Source of the DNA: Streptomyces sp. NBC_01288
GTDB lineage: Bacteria; Actinomycetota; Actinomycetes; Streptomycetales; Streptomycetaceae
Direction: 5' to 3'
Assembly (NCBI RefSeq): GCF_035982055.1
Contig: NZ_CP108427.1
Location: 3,100,001 to 3,164,000 of the forward strand
Length of the DNA: 64,000 nt
In this document: positions 10,101-17,093 of the stretch, in pieces
How the letters are laid out: every line of letters begins with the position of its first letter
How positions within the stretch are numbered: position 1 is the stretch's first letter
Made by a program: the position numbers and the translations under genes
The notes under the pieces: model-generated
Seen by the model: only the letters and a program-made list of their open reading frames with translations
Told to the model about the DNA's origin: nothing
Database searches by the model: none

Positions 10101-10276
10101 CCCTTCCGGCCAAACTGAGGGCCCTCACTCTGCATAGCTGCGTCATGCCGAGAGACTCCCGCGCCTACCGCGACCTCAGTTCCCTCGACTCGCTCTCGAT
10201 CTCGTCCTGCCGCACTCCCGACGGCACCCCCATCACCACCCTCGACCTCCCGGTCAAGAACCTCACCATCACCTGA
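7181..10276 (+). CDS. NACHT-domain NTPase with helical N-terminus and LRR-like C-terminus (NLR-like, candidate anti-phage protein)
   Basis: A 1,031-aa STAND NTPase. Residues 1-280 are helical and start MSAEAAALRLGTTVVKAAA, resembling the NACHT N-terminal helical regions of actinobacterial NACHT proteins. The NACHT core has Walker A GEAGSGKT (290-297) and Walker B LLLVDGVDEL (371-380), followed by the VVTSRPTA sensor element. A helical arm (about 540-800) leads into leucine-rich, LRR-like repeats (about 826-1031). The ATG at 7181 has a purine-rich AAGGGGGAC just upstream. The in-frame ATG at 7148 lacks a ribosome site. Bacterial NACHT proteins are known anti-phage effectors; that role is inferred here. 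By eye, the last third uses A/T-ending codons more often than the rest. The gene stands alone between two terminators. Confidence 0.85.
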   Translation: MSAEAAALRLGTTVVKAAAQTWLGGKRREQERRLPMDELVRLRVSGLRQQRSVQRQFEEMADTAAARIEPFLAQEFRGLDESGREAALNGVCDTFARADLSDEAVLAADAQPAELIRRITASVSPPVGLSEPETRLYELLFSECCEYYVSIVRTLPVFEERTLAELLARTSSLSDRVARVLERLPDRSLFAPDGTDQDQEFRRWYMELVSNTLDEVELFRRTSDRAAAQVRLSVAYVSLRATGDDGTRRRTARALPLRPDLSGWEESGTESSGMRVESALGGASRVLLRGEAGSGKTTLLRWLAITAARGAFTAELADWNGLTPVFVKLREYSGRSLPKKPEELLDGVAGNITGIMPRGWVERQLRDNKVLLLVDGVDELLGSERRSVRDWLRKLLGAYGGIRVVVTSRPTAAGADWLRREDFTALHLDRMTPPDLAAFVRQWHEAVRELGDELPCGVDELPRYEQSLLNSLKDRAHLQSLAGTPLLAAMLCAMHLNRGSQLPRDRMELYRNALHTLVHDRDADRNVPSALDSKLSLGDKLVVLRDLAWRLSDNNRSEIALDQAAIHVASKLSAMRHLEAQDGHGVLEQLRDRSGILRSPVEGRLDFVHRTFQEYLAAAEATEEDRIGNLVGRAHLDLWRETIIMAAGHANSRQRQELLDGILDRAEAEPRYARVLRLLAASCQETLPTIPDGLAGRLDGAMSALLPARRHTDPPALAAVGTSLLRRLPRSLDELTEKAAIQTVRTVAMIGGEAALALMVGYAEDRRRPVVQEIIEAWAYFDADAYGEQVLAGLPLDGYTVSLRHSQQWRAATRLTSMTMLSIHYPLPELAAVDQLPPVKYLLVNNLRGPGDLSVLTAHPQLRLFLVLGRGKLHELESMERLGNLFYLGLSHGGTTDLDRLCLGPTVSQLRLYQLSRTSELTALSNFPNVRSLSLTTASACTPPGLSSISAMPRLDDLSLNRMRLPEWLTACEPLPAKLRALTLHSCVMPRDSRAYRDLSSLDSLSISSCRTPDGTPITTLDLPVKNLTIT

Positions 10277-10289
10277 CCCACAAACACCA

Positions 10290-10323
10290 ACGGCCCCACC
10301 CTCCCGCAGGAGAGTGGGGCCGT
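10290..10323. terminator. Bidirectional terminator between the NACHT gene and accE
   Basis: ACGGCCCCAC (10290-10299) and GTGGGGCCGT (10314-10323) form a perfect 10-bp stem between convergent genes. It probably serves both, as T-runs are weak on both sides. Confidence 0.7.
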
Positions 10324-10345
10324 CGTAAGCGCGCTAAAGCGATGC

Positions 10346-10537
10346 TCAGTGCCAGCTATGCGGCGCCCGAAACCCACCCTCGCGCTCCAGCCGACGCCAG
10401 CCGGCCTTCGGCAGCGGACGGTGAGCCGGGGCTTCCGCGGGCGCGGCCGCAGCACGGGCCAGCAGGATCGCCGTGATGGCGGCGACTTCCTCGGGCTCGG
10501 CGTGGCCCTTCTCGACACGAATGTCAGGGGTGCTCAT
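10346..10537 (-). CDS. accE: Acyl-CoA carboxylase epsilon subunit
   Basis: A 63-aa protein with the small epsilon-subunit pattern: an N-terminal helical stretch (EEVAAITAILLARAAA), a proline/alanine linker and the C-terminal W-R-x-L-E-R-E-G-G-F-R-x-P-x-S-W motif. In Streptomyces and Mycobacterium, epsilon subunits bind the carboxyltransferase beta subunit and raise complex activity. It lies 56 bp downstream of accB on the same strand and is presumably co-transcribed. Confidence 0.88.
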   Translation of the reverse strand: MSTPDIRVEKGHAEPEEVAAITAILLARAAAAPAEAPAHRPLPKAGWRRLEREGGFRAPHSWH

Positions 10538-10593
10538 AGGTTCAGTCTCCGTGGCTGAGGTTTCCGCACGGGTAGCGCGGAGGGTCCGCTGGG

Positions 10594-12177
10594 TTACTGC
10601 GGGGGGTTGCCGTGCTTGCGCGAGGGCAGGTCGGCGTGCTTGGTGTGCAGCATCGCGAGCGACCTGATGAGTACTTCGCGGGTCTCGGCGGGGTCGATGA
10701 CGTCGTCGACGAGTCCGCGCTCAGCCGCGTAGTACGGGTGCATCAGCTCGGACTTGTACTCCTTGACCATGCGCGTCCGCATCGCCTCGGGGTCCTCGGC
10801 GTCGGCGATCTGGCGGCGGAAGATGACGTTGGCGGCACCTTCGGCGCCCATCACGGCGATCTCGTTGGTGGGCCAGGCGTAGGTGAGGTCGGCGCCGATG
10901 GACTGGCTGTCCATGACGATGTAGGCACCTCCGTACGCCTTGCGCAGGATGAGCGAAATCCTCGGCACGGTGGCGTTGCAGTACGCGTAGAGCAGCTTCG
11001 CTCCGTGCCGGATGATTCCGCCGTGCTCCTGGTCGACGCCGGGAAGGAATCCCGGAACGTCCAGGAACGTAACGATCGGAATGTTAAAAGCGTCACACAT
11101 CTGGACAAAGCGCGCAGCTTTTTCGCTGGCCTCGATGTCCAGGACGCCCGCGAGGGTCTGCGGCTGGTTGGCGACGATGCCGACGACCCGGCCGTCGAGG
11201 CGGGCCAGCGCGCAGATGATGTTGCGGGCCCAACGCTCGTGGATCTCCAGGTAGTCGCCGTCGTCGACGATCTCCTCGATCACCTTGGTCATGTCGTACG
11301 GCCGGTTGCCGTCGGCCGGGACCAGGTCGAGCAGGATCTCCGAGCGGCGCTCGGCCTCGTCGCTCGACTCCGCGCGGGGCGGGTTCTCGCGGTTGTTCTG
11401 CGGGAGCATCGACAGGAGGTAGCGCACCTCGGCGAGGCAGGTCTCCTCGTCGTCGTAGGCGAAGTGACAGACACCGGAGGTCTCGGCGTGCACGTCGGCG
11501 CCGCCGAGGCCGTTCTGCGAGATCTCCTCGCCGGTGACCGCCTTGACGACGTCCGGGCCGGTGATGAACATCTGCGAGGTCTCGCGGACCATGAAGACGA
11601 AGTCGGTGAGGGCGGGGCTGTAGGCCGCGCCGCCCGCGCACGGGCCGAGCATCACGCTGATCTGCGGGATGACCCCGGAGGCCTTGGTGTTGCGCTGGAA
11701 GATGCCGCCGTACCCGGCGAGCGCGCTGACGCCCTCCTGGATACGCGCACCCGCGCCGTCGTTCAGGGAGACCAAGGGTGCGCCGGCCGCGATGGCCATG
11801 TCCATGATCTTGTGGATCTTCGTGGCGTGGGCCTCGCCCAGCGCGCCGCCGAAGATCCGGAAGTCGTGCGCGTAGACGAAGACCGTGCGGCCCTCGACCG
11901 TGCCCCAGCCGGTGATCACACCGTCGGTGTACGGCTTCTTGGCCTCCAGGCCGAAGCCCACGGCGCGATGCCGGCGCAGCTGCTCGACCTCACGGAAGGA
12001 CCCGGGGTCGAGGAGCAGGTCGATACGCTCCCGGCCGGTCAGCTTCCCCTTGGCGTGCTGCGCCTCGGTCGCCTTCTCGCTCGGGCCGGCCAGTGCCCGC
12101 GCACGGATCTCGTGCAGCTCGGCCACTCGCCCGCGCGCGTCAGTCGGCTCACCCGGCGCCTCATCCAAAACGGTCAT
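10594..12177 (-). CDS. accB: Acyl-CoA (acetyl/propionyl-CoA) carboxylase carboxyltransferase beta subunit
   Basis: A 527-aa carboxyltransferase that moves CO2 from carboxybiotin to acyl-CoA to make malonyl- or methylmalonyl-CoA for fatty acid and polyketide synthesis. Both crotonase-like halves are present: oxyanion-hole glycines around residues 180-184 (GPCAGGAAYS) and 416-419 (GGAYI). Residue 420 is Ile. In S. coelicolor this position is Ile420 in AccB (broad substrate use, including acetyl-CoA) and Asp422 in PccB (propionyl-CoA), so this is the AccB type. The biotinylated alpha subunit is not encoded in the window. It is followed by accE and divergent from the YceI gene. Confidence 0.95.
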   Translation of the reverse strand: MTVLDEAPGEPTDARGRVAELHEIRARALAGPSEKATEAQHAKGKLTGRERIDLLLDPGSFREVEQLRRHRAVGFGLEAKKPYTDGVITGWGTVEGRTVFVYAHDFRIFGGALGEAHATKIHKIMDMAIAAGAPLVSLNDGAGARIQEGVSALAGYGGIFQRNTKASGVIPQISVMLGPCAGGAAYSPALTDFVFMVRETSQMFITGPDVVKAVTGEEISQNGLGGADVHAETSGVCHFAYDDEETCLAEVRYLLSMLPQNNRENPPRAESSDEAERRSEILLDLVPADGNRPYDMTKVIEEIVDDGDYLEIHERWARNIICALARLDGRVVGIVANQPQTLAGVLDIEASEKAARFVQMCDAFNIPIVTFLDVPGFLPGVDQEHGGIIRHGAKLLYAYCNATVPRISLILRKAYGGAYIVMDSQSIGADLTYAWPTNEIAVMGAEGAANVIFRRQIADAEDPEAMRTRMVKEYKSELMHPYYAAERGLVDDVIDPAETREVLIRSLAMLHTKHADLPSRKHGNPPQ

Positions 12178-12585
12178 GTACTGACCCTACGAAGGAGACC
12201 AAGGAAAGGGCGCCGTCGACTCTGCACAGTCTCCGGACCGTTTTCCTGGTACCCCTGAACAGAACCTCACCGGCATGCAGCCGTTCCGACTGCTCACGGG
12301 GCATGCCGGTTGTAGGGGTTACACAAACCCGACAGCTGAGAGCCACCTCACATTCACGTGCGGCGGATGCCATCCCCAGAGTGATTCTCGCGTTGCCGGG
12401 GCCGCCCGGAGGGCGTACTCGTAGTAGTTGGCACAACACCCTGCGGATGATGTTGAAAATTGAATGGAATAGGTCTACGGTCCTTCGTGTTGGCATCGTT
12501 GAACGTTCAACAGATTCCACCCCGCACCATCCCGCACCACCCCGCATCACCCCCGCACCACTCCCGTCCCCTTTAGGAGCACGTC
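12178..12585. other. 408-bp divergent intergenic region between accB and the YceI gene
   Basis: This region has no gene that can be supported. It contains an extended dyad: ACCGGCATGC at 12269-12278 pairs with GCATGCCGGT at 12301-12310, flanked by ACCCCT (12251-12256) and AGGGGT (12314-12319). That lies 90-140 bp upstream of accB. The perfect palindrome at 12498-12511 lies on the YceI side. Promoters for both genes must be here. Confidence 0.55.
12498..12511. promoter_or_regulatory. Perfect 14-bp palindrome GTTGAACGTTCAAC (candidate operator)
   Basis: GTTGAAC is followed directly by its reverse complement GTTCAAC, 75 bp upstream of the YceI start. The form (TTGAA-N2-TTCAA) suits a MarR-type dimeric repressor. 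No regulator gene is adjacent, so the protein that binds it is unknown. Confidence 0.55.
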
Positions 12586-13194
12586 ATGGGCATCTTCGGC
12601 CGCAAGAGCGACGAGACCGACACCACCTCGGCACCCGCCGCCGTCAACCCCGACCTGGCCGCGCTGACCGGCGAGTACACCATCGACCCGGCGCACACCA
12701 CGCTCGGCTTCACCGCCCGCCACGCGATGGTCACCAACGTCAAGGGCAAGTTCCTCGACTTCACCGGCACGCTGCACCTGGACGGCGGTGACGCGGCCAA
12801 GTCCACCGCGTCCCTCGACGTCAAGATGGACAGCATCGACACCGGCTCGCCGGACCGTGACGGTCACCTCAAGAGCGCGGACTTCTTCAAGACGGACGAG
12901 TTCCCCACGATGACCTTCCGCTCCACCTCGGCCGAGTCCCTCGGTGGCGACGACTACCGCATCACCGGTGACCTGGAGATCCTCGGCACCACCAAGCCGA
13001 TCAGCATCGACCTGGAGTTCAACGGCGCGGCCAAGGACCCGTTCGGCAACGAGCGTGTCGGCTTCGAGGGCAAGGCCGAGATCCTGCGCTCCGAGTTCGG
13101 CCTCACCTGGAACGCGGCGCTGGAGACCGGTGGCGTCCTCGTCTCCGAGAAGATCAAGCTGAACTTCGACATCTCGGCGATCAAGAGCGCCTGA
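12586..13194 (+). CDS. YceI-family lipocalin-like (polyisoprenoid-binding) protein
   Basis: A 202-aa YceI-family protein. After about 25 variable residues it shows the family start GEYTIDPAHTTLGFTARHAMV, the VKGKF segment, a DGHLKSADFF block and the TKPISIDLEF strand. YceI proteins form a lipocalin-like barrel that binds long isoprenoid lipids. This one has no signal peptide, so it is probably cytoplasmic like other actinobacterial members. The ATG at 12586 has a TAGGAG at 12573-12578. Its 3' end overlaps the convergent glycosylase gene by 14 bp. The palindrome at 12498 is probably its operator. Confidence 0.88.
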   Translation: MGIFGRKSDETDTTSAPAAVNPDLAALTGEYTIDPAHTTLGFTARHAMVTNVKGKFLDFTGTLHLDGGDAAKSTASLDVKMDSIDTGSPDRDGHLKSADFFKTDEFPTMTFRSTSAESLGGDDYRITGDLEILGTTKPISIDLEFNGAAKDPFGNERVGFEGKAEILRSEFGLTWNAALETGGVLVSEKIKLNFDISAIKSA

Positions 13195-14251
13195 GCTTGA
13201 GCCAGACCGCCAGGTCCTCGATCTCGGCGTCCACGGCATCGGCGATGCTCCGGGTGAACTCCACGTCCTGATGGACGGCGTTCACCAGGAGCACGCCGGC
13301 CTTGCGGTCGGCGGTGGCGTCGAGCTTCCCGACGAGTTTGTCACCGTAGAGAATCGGCAGGGCGAAGTAACCCCAGCGGCGCTTCTCGGCCGGTTTGTAC
13401 ATCTCCAACTGGTAGTCGTAGCCGAAGAGTTCGGCGGTGCGCTTCCGGTCGTGAATCAGCCGGTCGAAGGGCGAGAGCAGTGCGGCCCGCCCGCTGAACG
13501 GCCGTTCCAGGTACGTCGGATCGACCCGCCACTCCCCCTTCACCCCTTCTACGACGGCCGGTTCGCCGGCCTCGCCGACGACGGCGGGTTCGACCGGGAG
13601 GACGGTGCCGGTGGCGCGGGCGATACCGAGGGCGCGCAGCCGCCGTTCGTTCCGGAGCCTGCGTGCTTCGTCTAGCGGCACGGCGGGTTCGTCCGGATAG
13701 ACGCGTGCGGCCAGGTCCCAGAGGCGTTCACGTCCCGCCCGCCCCGCGATGGCCACCTCCCCCCTCAGCACCATCAGCTCCAGCAGCTGGCCGACGTTGC
13801 GGTTGTGCGTCCACCCCGACGACTTCCACGGCACTGCGCACGTGTCGGGCAACTCCCTTGAGGTGAGCGGCCCTTGACCGCCGAGCCGTTCCAGAATGTC
13901 CCGCCTGCACGCGTCGTTGGCGGCGACCCACTCGCGGTAGTGCTTCGATTCCCTTTCCCATACGGCCATGTCGGCGCGGTACAGCGCCAGATCCTCGCTC
14001 GGGCGGATCATCGCCCGGAGTTCGAGGAGGGTGCGGCCCTTGAGCGCGGTGGCCAGCTCGTCCGGTGCGTAGGACGAGCCGAGGCGGCTCCAGGCGACCA
14101 GGTCGGCGTTGGGGGCGATCGCGGCGATCGGATCGATCTGGAGCAGGGTCAACTGCCGTACGACGGCGTGGAGTTCCGTGGGGCGGGGGGCGTCGAGGAG
14201 TTGGGCCTGGACGGCGATGCGGCGGGCTTGGGGGCGGGTGAGTTGAAGCAT
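13181..14251 (-). CDS. YcaQ/AlkX-like winged-helix DNA glycosylase
   Basis: A 356-aa winged-helix protein of the HTH_42/YcaQ family. The AlkZ/AlkX family uses a QPhi(Q/D) catalytic motif. Here QID occurs at residues 38-40 (LLQIDPIAA), the QPhiD form typical of AlkX/E. coli YcaQ rather than the azinomycin-specific AlkZ. Characterised members unhook interstrand crosslinks and excise alkylated bases. Conserved blocks include WKSSGWTHNRN, LLSPFDRLIHDRKR and YGDKLVGKLDATADRK. It is convergent with the YceI gene, and the two overlap by 14 bp at their 3' ends. No biosynthetic cluster for an alkylating agent is visible, so a housekeeping repair role is more likely than self-resistance. Confidence 0.83.
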   Translation of the reverse strand: MLQLTRPQARRIAVQAQLLDAPRPTELHAVVRQLTLLQIDPIAAIAPNADLVAWSRLGSSYAPDELATALKGRTLLELRAMIRPSEDLALYRADMAVWERESKHYREWVAANDACRRDILERLGGQGPLTSRELPDTCAVPWKSSGWTHNRNVGQLLELMVLRGEVAIAGRAGRERLWDLAARVYPDEPAVPLDEARRLRNERRLRALGIARATGTVLPVEPAVVGEAGEPAVVEGVKGEWRVDPTYLERPFSGRAALLSPFDRLIHDRKRTAELFGYDYQLEMYKPAEKRRWGYFALPILYGDKLVGKLDATADRKAGVLLVNAVHQDVEFTRSIADAVDAEIEDLAVWLKLRRS

Positions 14252-14382
14252 GGGGCCTCGTTTCCCCGGGCTCGGCCGGTTCTCGCGCTACGGACACGTG
14301 CACCGGGTTCTCGCTGATGGTATCGGCGGGGGTTCCGGAACCTCGCGCCGCAGATGGGAACGGCGGGATGTGAGGATGCCCG

Positions 14383-15915
14383 ATGGATTCCGGCCATGAC
14401 GCCAAGCCCCGCTTCGTCAAGCGAACGACCAACCCTCGCATCCACGAGGACGACGGCGCGGGCATCATCGTCTCCGGGGGGCCGCCACGCTACGCGATCC
14501 GGACGAGCGGTCCCGTGCGCCATGTGGCTGTGGCCGACAACGGGAACGACCTGCTCGGCTACGTGTGGTTCAACGACGAGGACGAGGCGGCGAGTTGGGT
14601 CCCGCTCAGGAGGAGAGGCGACGACGGCGTCAACTTGGGTGCCGTGTGGGGCAGACGGCTTGATGCGGCCAAGACCCGCGGGCTCACGCCGTCCCAGGCG
14701 GTGACCGAGCTTGTCGAGCAGTGGCCTTCCGCCGGCTCGTCGCACATTGTCGAGGGTTCCCTCGCCGAGGCCACGAGCTTGCAGGCACTCAGGGAACTCG
14801 CCGGCCACCCCCTTGTGGAACGCGTCAGAAAGGCCGCCGCCGCCTCCCTCTTCGGTCTGGCCATCGGTGACGCCATGGGCTACCCCACCGAGTTCCTGAA
14901 CATGGCGCAGATCACCGCGAGGTTCGGTCCGTGGCGCGAGATGGGCCTGCCGCTTTCCGAAGGTGACATCGTCCGGGTCAGCGACGACACGCAGATGGCG
15001 CTGGCCGTCGGCGAAGCACTGGTGGAAGCGAGCGCCGTTACCCCCGCCCCCGGTATCCCCGCCCCCGGAACCCGACGGATCCGAGGGACCCGAGACGCGG
15101 CCGCAGTCGCTACGGCCCTCACCCCGGCCACGGTCGAAGCCGCCCTGCGCAAGCACTTCGTGGCCTGGCTGCACGACCCGGACAACAACCGAGCCCCCGG
15201 CGGGACCTGCCTCACCGCCTGCACCAACCTGGAACGGGGCCTGCGCTGGCAGGACGCCACCGTCCTCGGCTCCAAGGGCTGCGGCGCCAACATGCGCGTC
15301 ACGCCGATCGCCCTCATCCCCGGTCTGAGCGCCGAACAGCGGGCGGGAATCGCCCAGTTGCAGGCGGCCATGACCCACGGCCACCTCACCGCGCCGGCGG
15401 CGAGCGAACTCACCGCCCACGCCACGTGGCTCCTGGCCCACGACTGCCCCATCGCCGAACTCCTCCCCCGCCTCCGCGCCTACGCGCAGGGGTCCCGCCG
15501 CACGTACCGCGCCGACTGGCTGGGCGACCTGTCCGCCAAGGCGGGCGCCCCCGACCCGGCGGCGTTCATCGCCTTCGGCTGGGACGAGTGCCTGCGCGCC
15601 CTGGACACCGCGGCCACCGCCCTGCGCGCCAAGGACTCGGAGCGGGACCCGTCCGAGGTGGTCGGCGCCGGTTGGGTCGCCGAGGAGGCCCTCGCCACCG
15701 CCCTGTACTGCTTCCTGGTCGTCGGCGGCCACGCATGCGCATCGGTCATGCGCGCCTCCCACTCGTCCGGCGACTCCGACTCGATCGCGGCCCTGGCGGG
15801 AGCCTTCGCCGGAGCCAAGCACGGCCTCCTCTACTGGGTGCCGGAGTGGCGCGAGGCCCTGGAGTACAAGGACCGGATCACGGCGCTGGCCGCCGTATGG
15901 GACGACGCGGCCTGA
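14383..15915 (+). CDS. ADP-ribosylglycohydrolase-family protein with extra N-terminal region
   Basis: A 510-aa protein. The ADP-ribosylglycohydrolase (ARH/DraG-like) core occupies about residues 148-505. It has GLAIGDAMGYPTEF, the metal-binding SDDTQMAL (about 202-209), GTCLTACTN, CGANMRVTPIAL and the second metal motif SGDSDSIAALAGAFAGA near the C-terminus. Such enzymes remove ADP-ribose from proteins or nucleic acids. The 145 residues before the core are unusual. They include a GNDLLGYVWFNDEDEAASWVP segment that I cannot assign to a known domain. The ATG at 14383 follows a weak GAGG. It reads toward the disrupted YrhB/Tox-PL-like gene. Confidence 0.8.
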   Translation: MDSGHDAKPRFVKRTTNPRIHEDDGAGIIVSGGPPRYAIRTSGPVRHVAVADNGNDLLGYVWFNDEDEAASWVPLRRRGDDGVNLGAVWGRRLDAAKTRGLTPSQAVTELVEQWPSAGSSHIVEGSLAEATSLQALRELAGHPLVERVRKAAAASLFGLAIGDAMGYPTEFLNMAQITARFGPWREMGLPLSEGDIVRVSDDTQMALAVGEALVEASAVTPAPGIPAPGTRRIRGTRDAAAVATALTPATVEAALRKHFVAWLHDPDNNRAPGGTCLTACTNLERGLRWQDATVLGSKGCGANMRVTPIALIPGLSAEQRAGIAQLQAAMTHGHLTAPAASELTAHATWLLAHDCPIAELLPRLRAYAQGSRRTYRADWLGDLSAKAGAPDPAAFIAFGWDECLRALDTAATALRAKDSERDPSEVVGAGWVAEEALATALYCFLVVGGHACASVMRASHSSGDSDSIAALAGAFAGAKHGLLYWVPEWREALEYKDRITALAAVWDDAA

Positions 15916-15961
15916 CGCGCGAAGGACAGACGACGGACGGACGACGGACAGAGGCAGACAG

Positions 15962-16556
15962 ATGACGGTCACCGCCGCGGACCCCGCCCGGCGGGCGACG
16001 GCATGGCTCGACGAGCTCTACGGCGGGCTCGTCGAACTCGCCGTGCCGCACCCCGTGCACGAGACCAACTCGTCCTGGTTGATGGCCTGCCGCACCCTGA
16101 ACCAGCCCGGCTTCCCTCGCACGCCGATGCTGGCGGCCTCCGTCGTGGTCCCCAAGATCGGCGGCTTCCCCTTCCACCCGGCATCGAGCGCGCCCTTCGC
16201 GGACGTGGAACCGACATCGCCGGAGGAGGCCGCCCGCCGGGTCACCGGCCAGAACCGCAGGATCAACGCCCGCGGCTGTGTCACCTCCGTCCACGCGATG
16301 ATCGACGACAGCCGGTCGGTCGCCCTGCCCTGGCAGCCGGCTCACGAGGCACCCGGTTGGTGGAGCCGACTGCATCGCCGCCACTTCCCTCGCTTCGAGC
16401 CCGTACCCGTACCCGTCCACGACTGGACCGCCGTCGTCCGAGCCGTCCGCGACCCGGGTGCCGGCACCCGCGGTGTGGTCTGGGTACGGCGGGAGTTCGG
16501 CCCGGCTCGACACGGAGTGGGTGCGGGAACTCGTTCTCGTACGGCGACTGCCCTGA
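15962..16556 (+). pseudogene. YrhB/Tox-PL-like (papain-fold toxin-type) protein, frame-disrupted
   Basis: The first about 178 codons resemble Streptomyces proteins of about 200-260 aa with a YrhB or Tox-PL-like papain fold: DELYGGLVELAVPHPVHETN, INARGCVTSVHAMIDD and DTRGVVWVRREF-type segments (here GTRGVVWVRREF). After that, at about 16495, the frame runs on into antisense of the next gene, to 16921. In the +1 frame from 16503 the sequence reads RLDTEWVRELVLVRRLP and stops at TGA 16554-16556. This looks like the expected C-terminus (final strand, basic end). The segment in between, normally carrying the catalytic His/Asp region, is missing. I read this as a deletion with frame change, hence a pseudogene. 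The family name is from memory. Confidence 0.62.
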
Positions 16557-16561
16557 CCCGC

Positions 16562-16981
16562 TCAGCCGAACCTCACCGCGAACTCGCACCACACCACCTT
16601 CCCCGGCGCCCGCTCCCCCACCCCCCACTTGTCCGCGAGCACGGAGACCAGCATCAGGCCGCGGCCGTCCTCCGCGTGGAGATCCCGGTACGGGGTCCTC
16701 ACCTTGCGGAGTTCGCCGGTTCCGCTGTCGTGGATCTCGATGCGGAGGACTCCGTCGAGGTGGATGCGGAGACAGAGGGAGAGGCCCCGGCCCGGTGGAA
16801 CGCCGTGCAGGATCGCGTTGGTCGTCAACTCGCTTACGCAGAGCAGGACATCGTCGGTGCGGTCGGTGATCTCCCAGTCGGCGAGGGTGTTCCGGGTGAA
16901 CGTGCGGGCCAGTGCGACTGATCTGCGGTCGCGTCGGTAGAACGCCTCGCGGGTGTGGCCTTGTTGGAGTTGTTCGTTCAT
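16562..16981 (-). CDS. ATP-binding protein, anti-sigma-factor (RsbW/HATPase_c_2) type
   Basis: A 139-aa single-domain GHKL ATPase. It has the N-box SELTTNAILHG, the G1 box HDSGTG and the G2 box GRGLMLVSVLADKWG. Streptomyces encodes dozens of these stand-alone RsbW-like proteins, which bind sigma or anti-anti-sigma factors. They are often neighbours of HTH-DUF397 genes, as here. The start is taken at the ATG at 16981 (MNEQLQQG). A GTG at 17005 would add eight residues with no better ribosome site. It is divergent from the HTH regulator. Confidence 0.85.
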   Translation of the reverse strand: MNEQLQQGHTREAFYRRDRRSVALARTFTRNTLADWEITDRTDDVLLCVSELTTNAILHGVPPGRGLSLCLRIHLDGVLRIEIHDSGTGELRKVRTPYRDLHAEDGRGLMLVSVLADKWGVGERAPGKVVWCEFAVRFG

Positions 16982-17020
16982 GGGGCCACTGTCACAGGCA
17001 GTCACTATCGTGGGTCAGTG

Positions 17021-17055
17021 AGTGAGGTCGTATTTGTTTTCTCTACGACCTCACT
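17021..17055. promoter_or_regulatory. Large inverted repeat between ATPase gene and HTH regulator
   Basis: AGTGAGGTCGTA (17021-17032) and TACGACCTCACT (17044-17055) are perfect 12-bp reverse complements with an 11-nt spacer. The repeat sits in the short divergent promoter region, 38 bp before the HTH start. It is a likely autoregulatory operator for the HTH protein. Confidence 0.7.
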
Positions 17056-17093
17056 ACGACGACTTCGGGTGTGCGCGGGGGAAAGGGACACGC

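Noticed and set aside
15962..16921. A single 319-codon gene reading through into the antisense of the ATPase gene.
   Set aside because: Residues after about 178 are composition-wise random and lie opposite a clear ATPase gene. The natural C-terminus is visible in another frame at 16503-16556.
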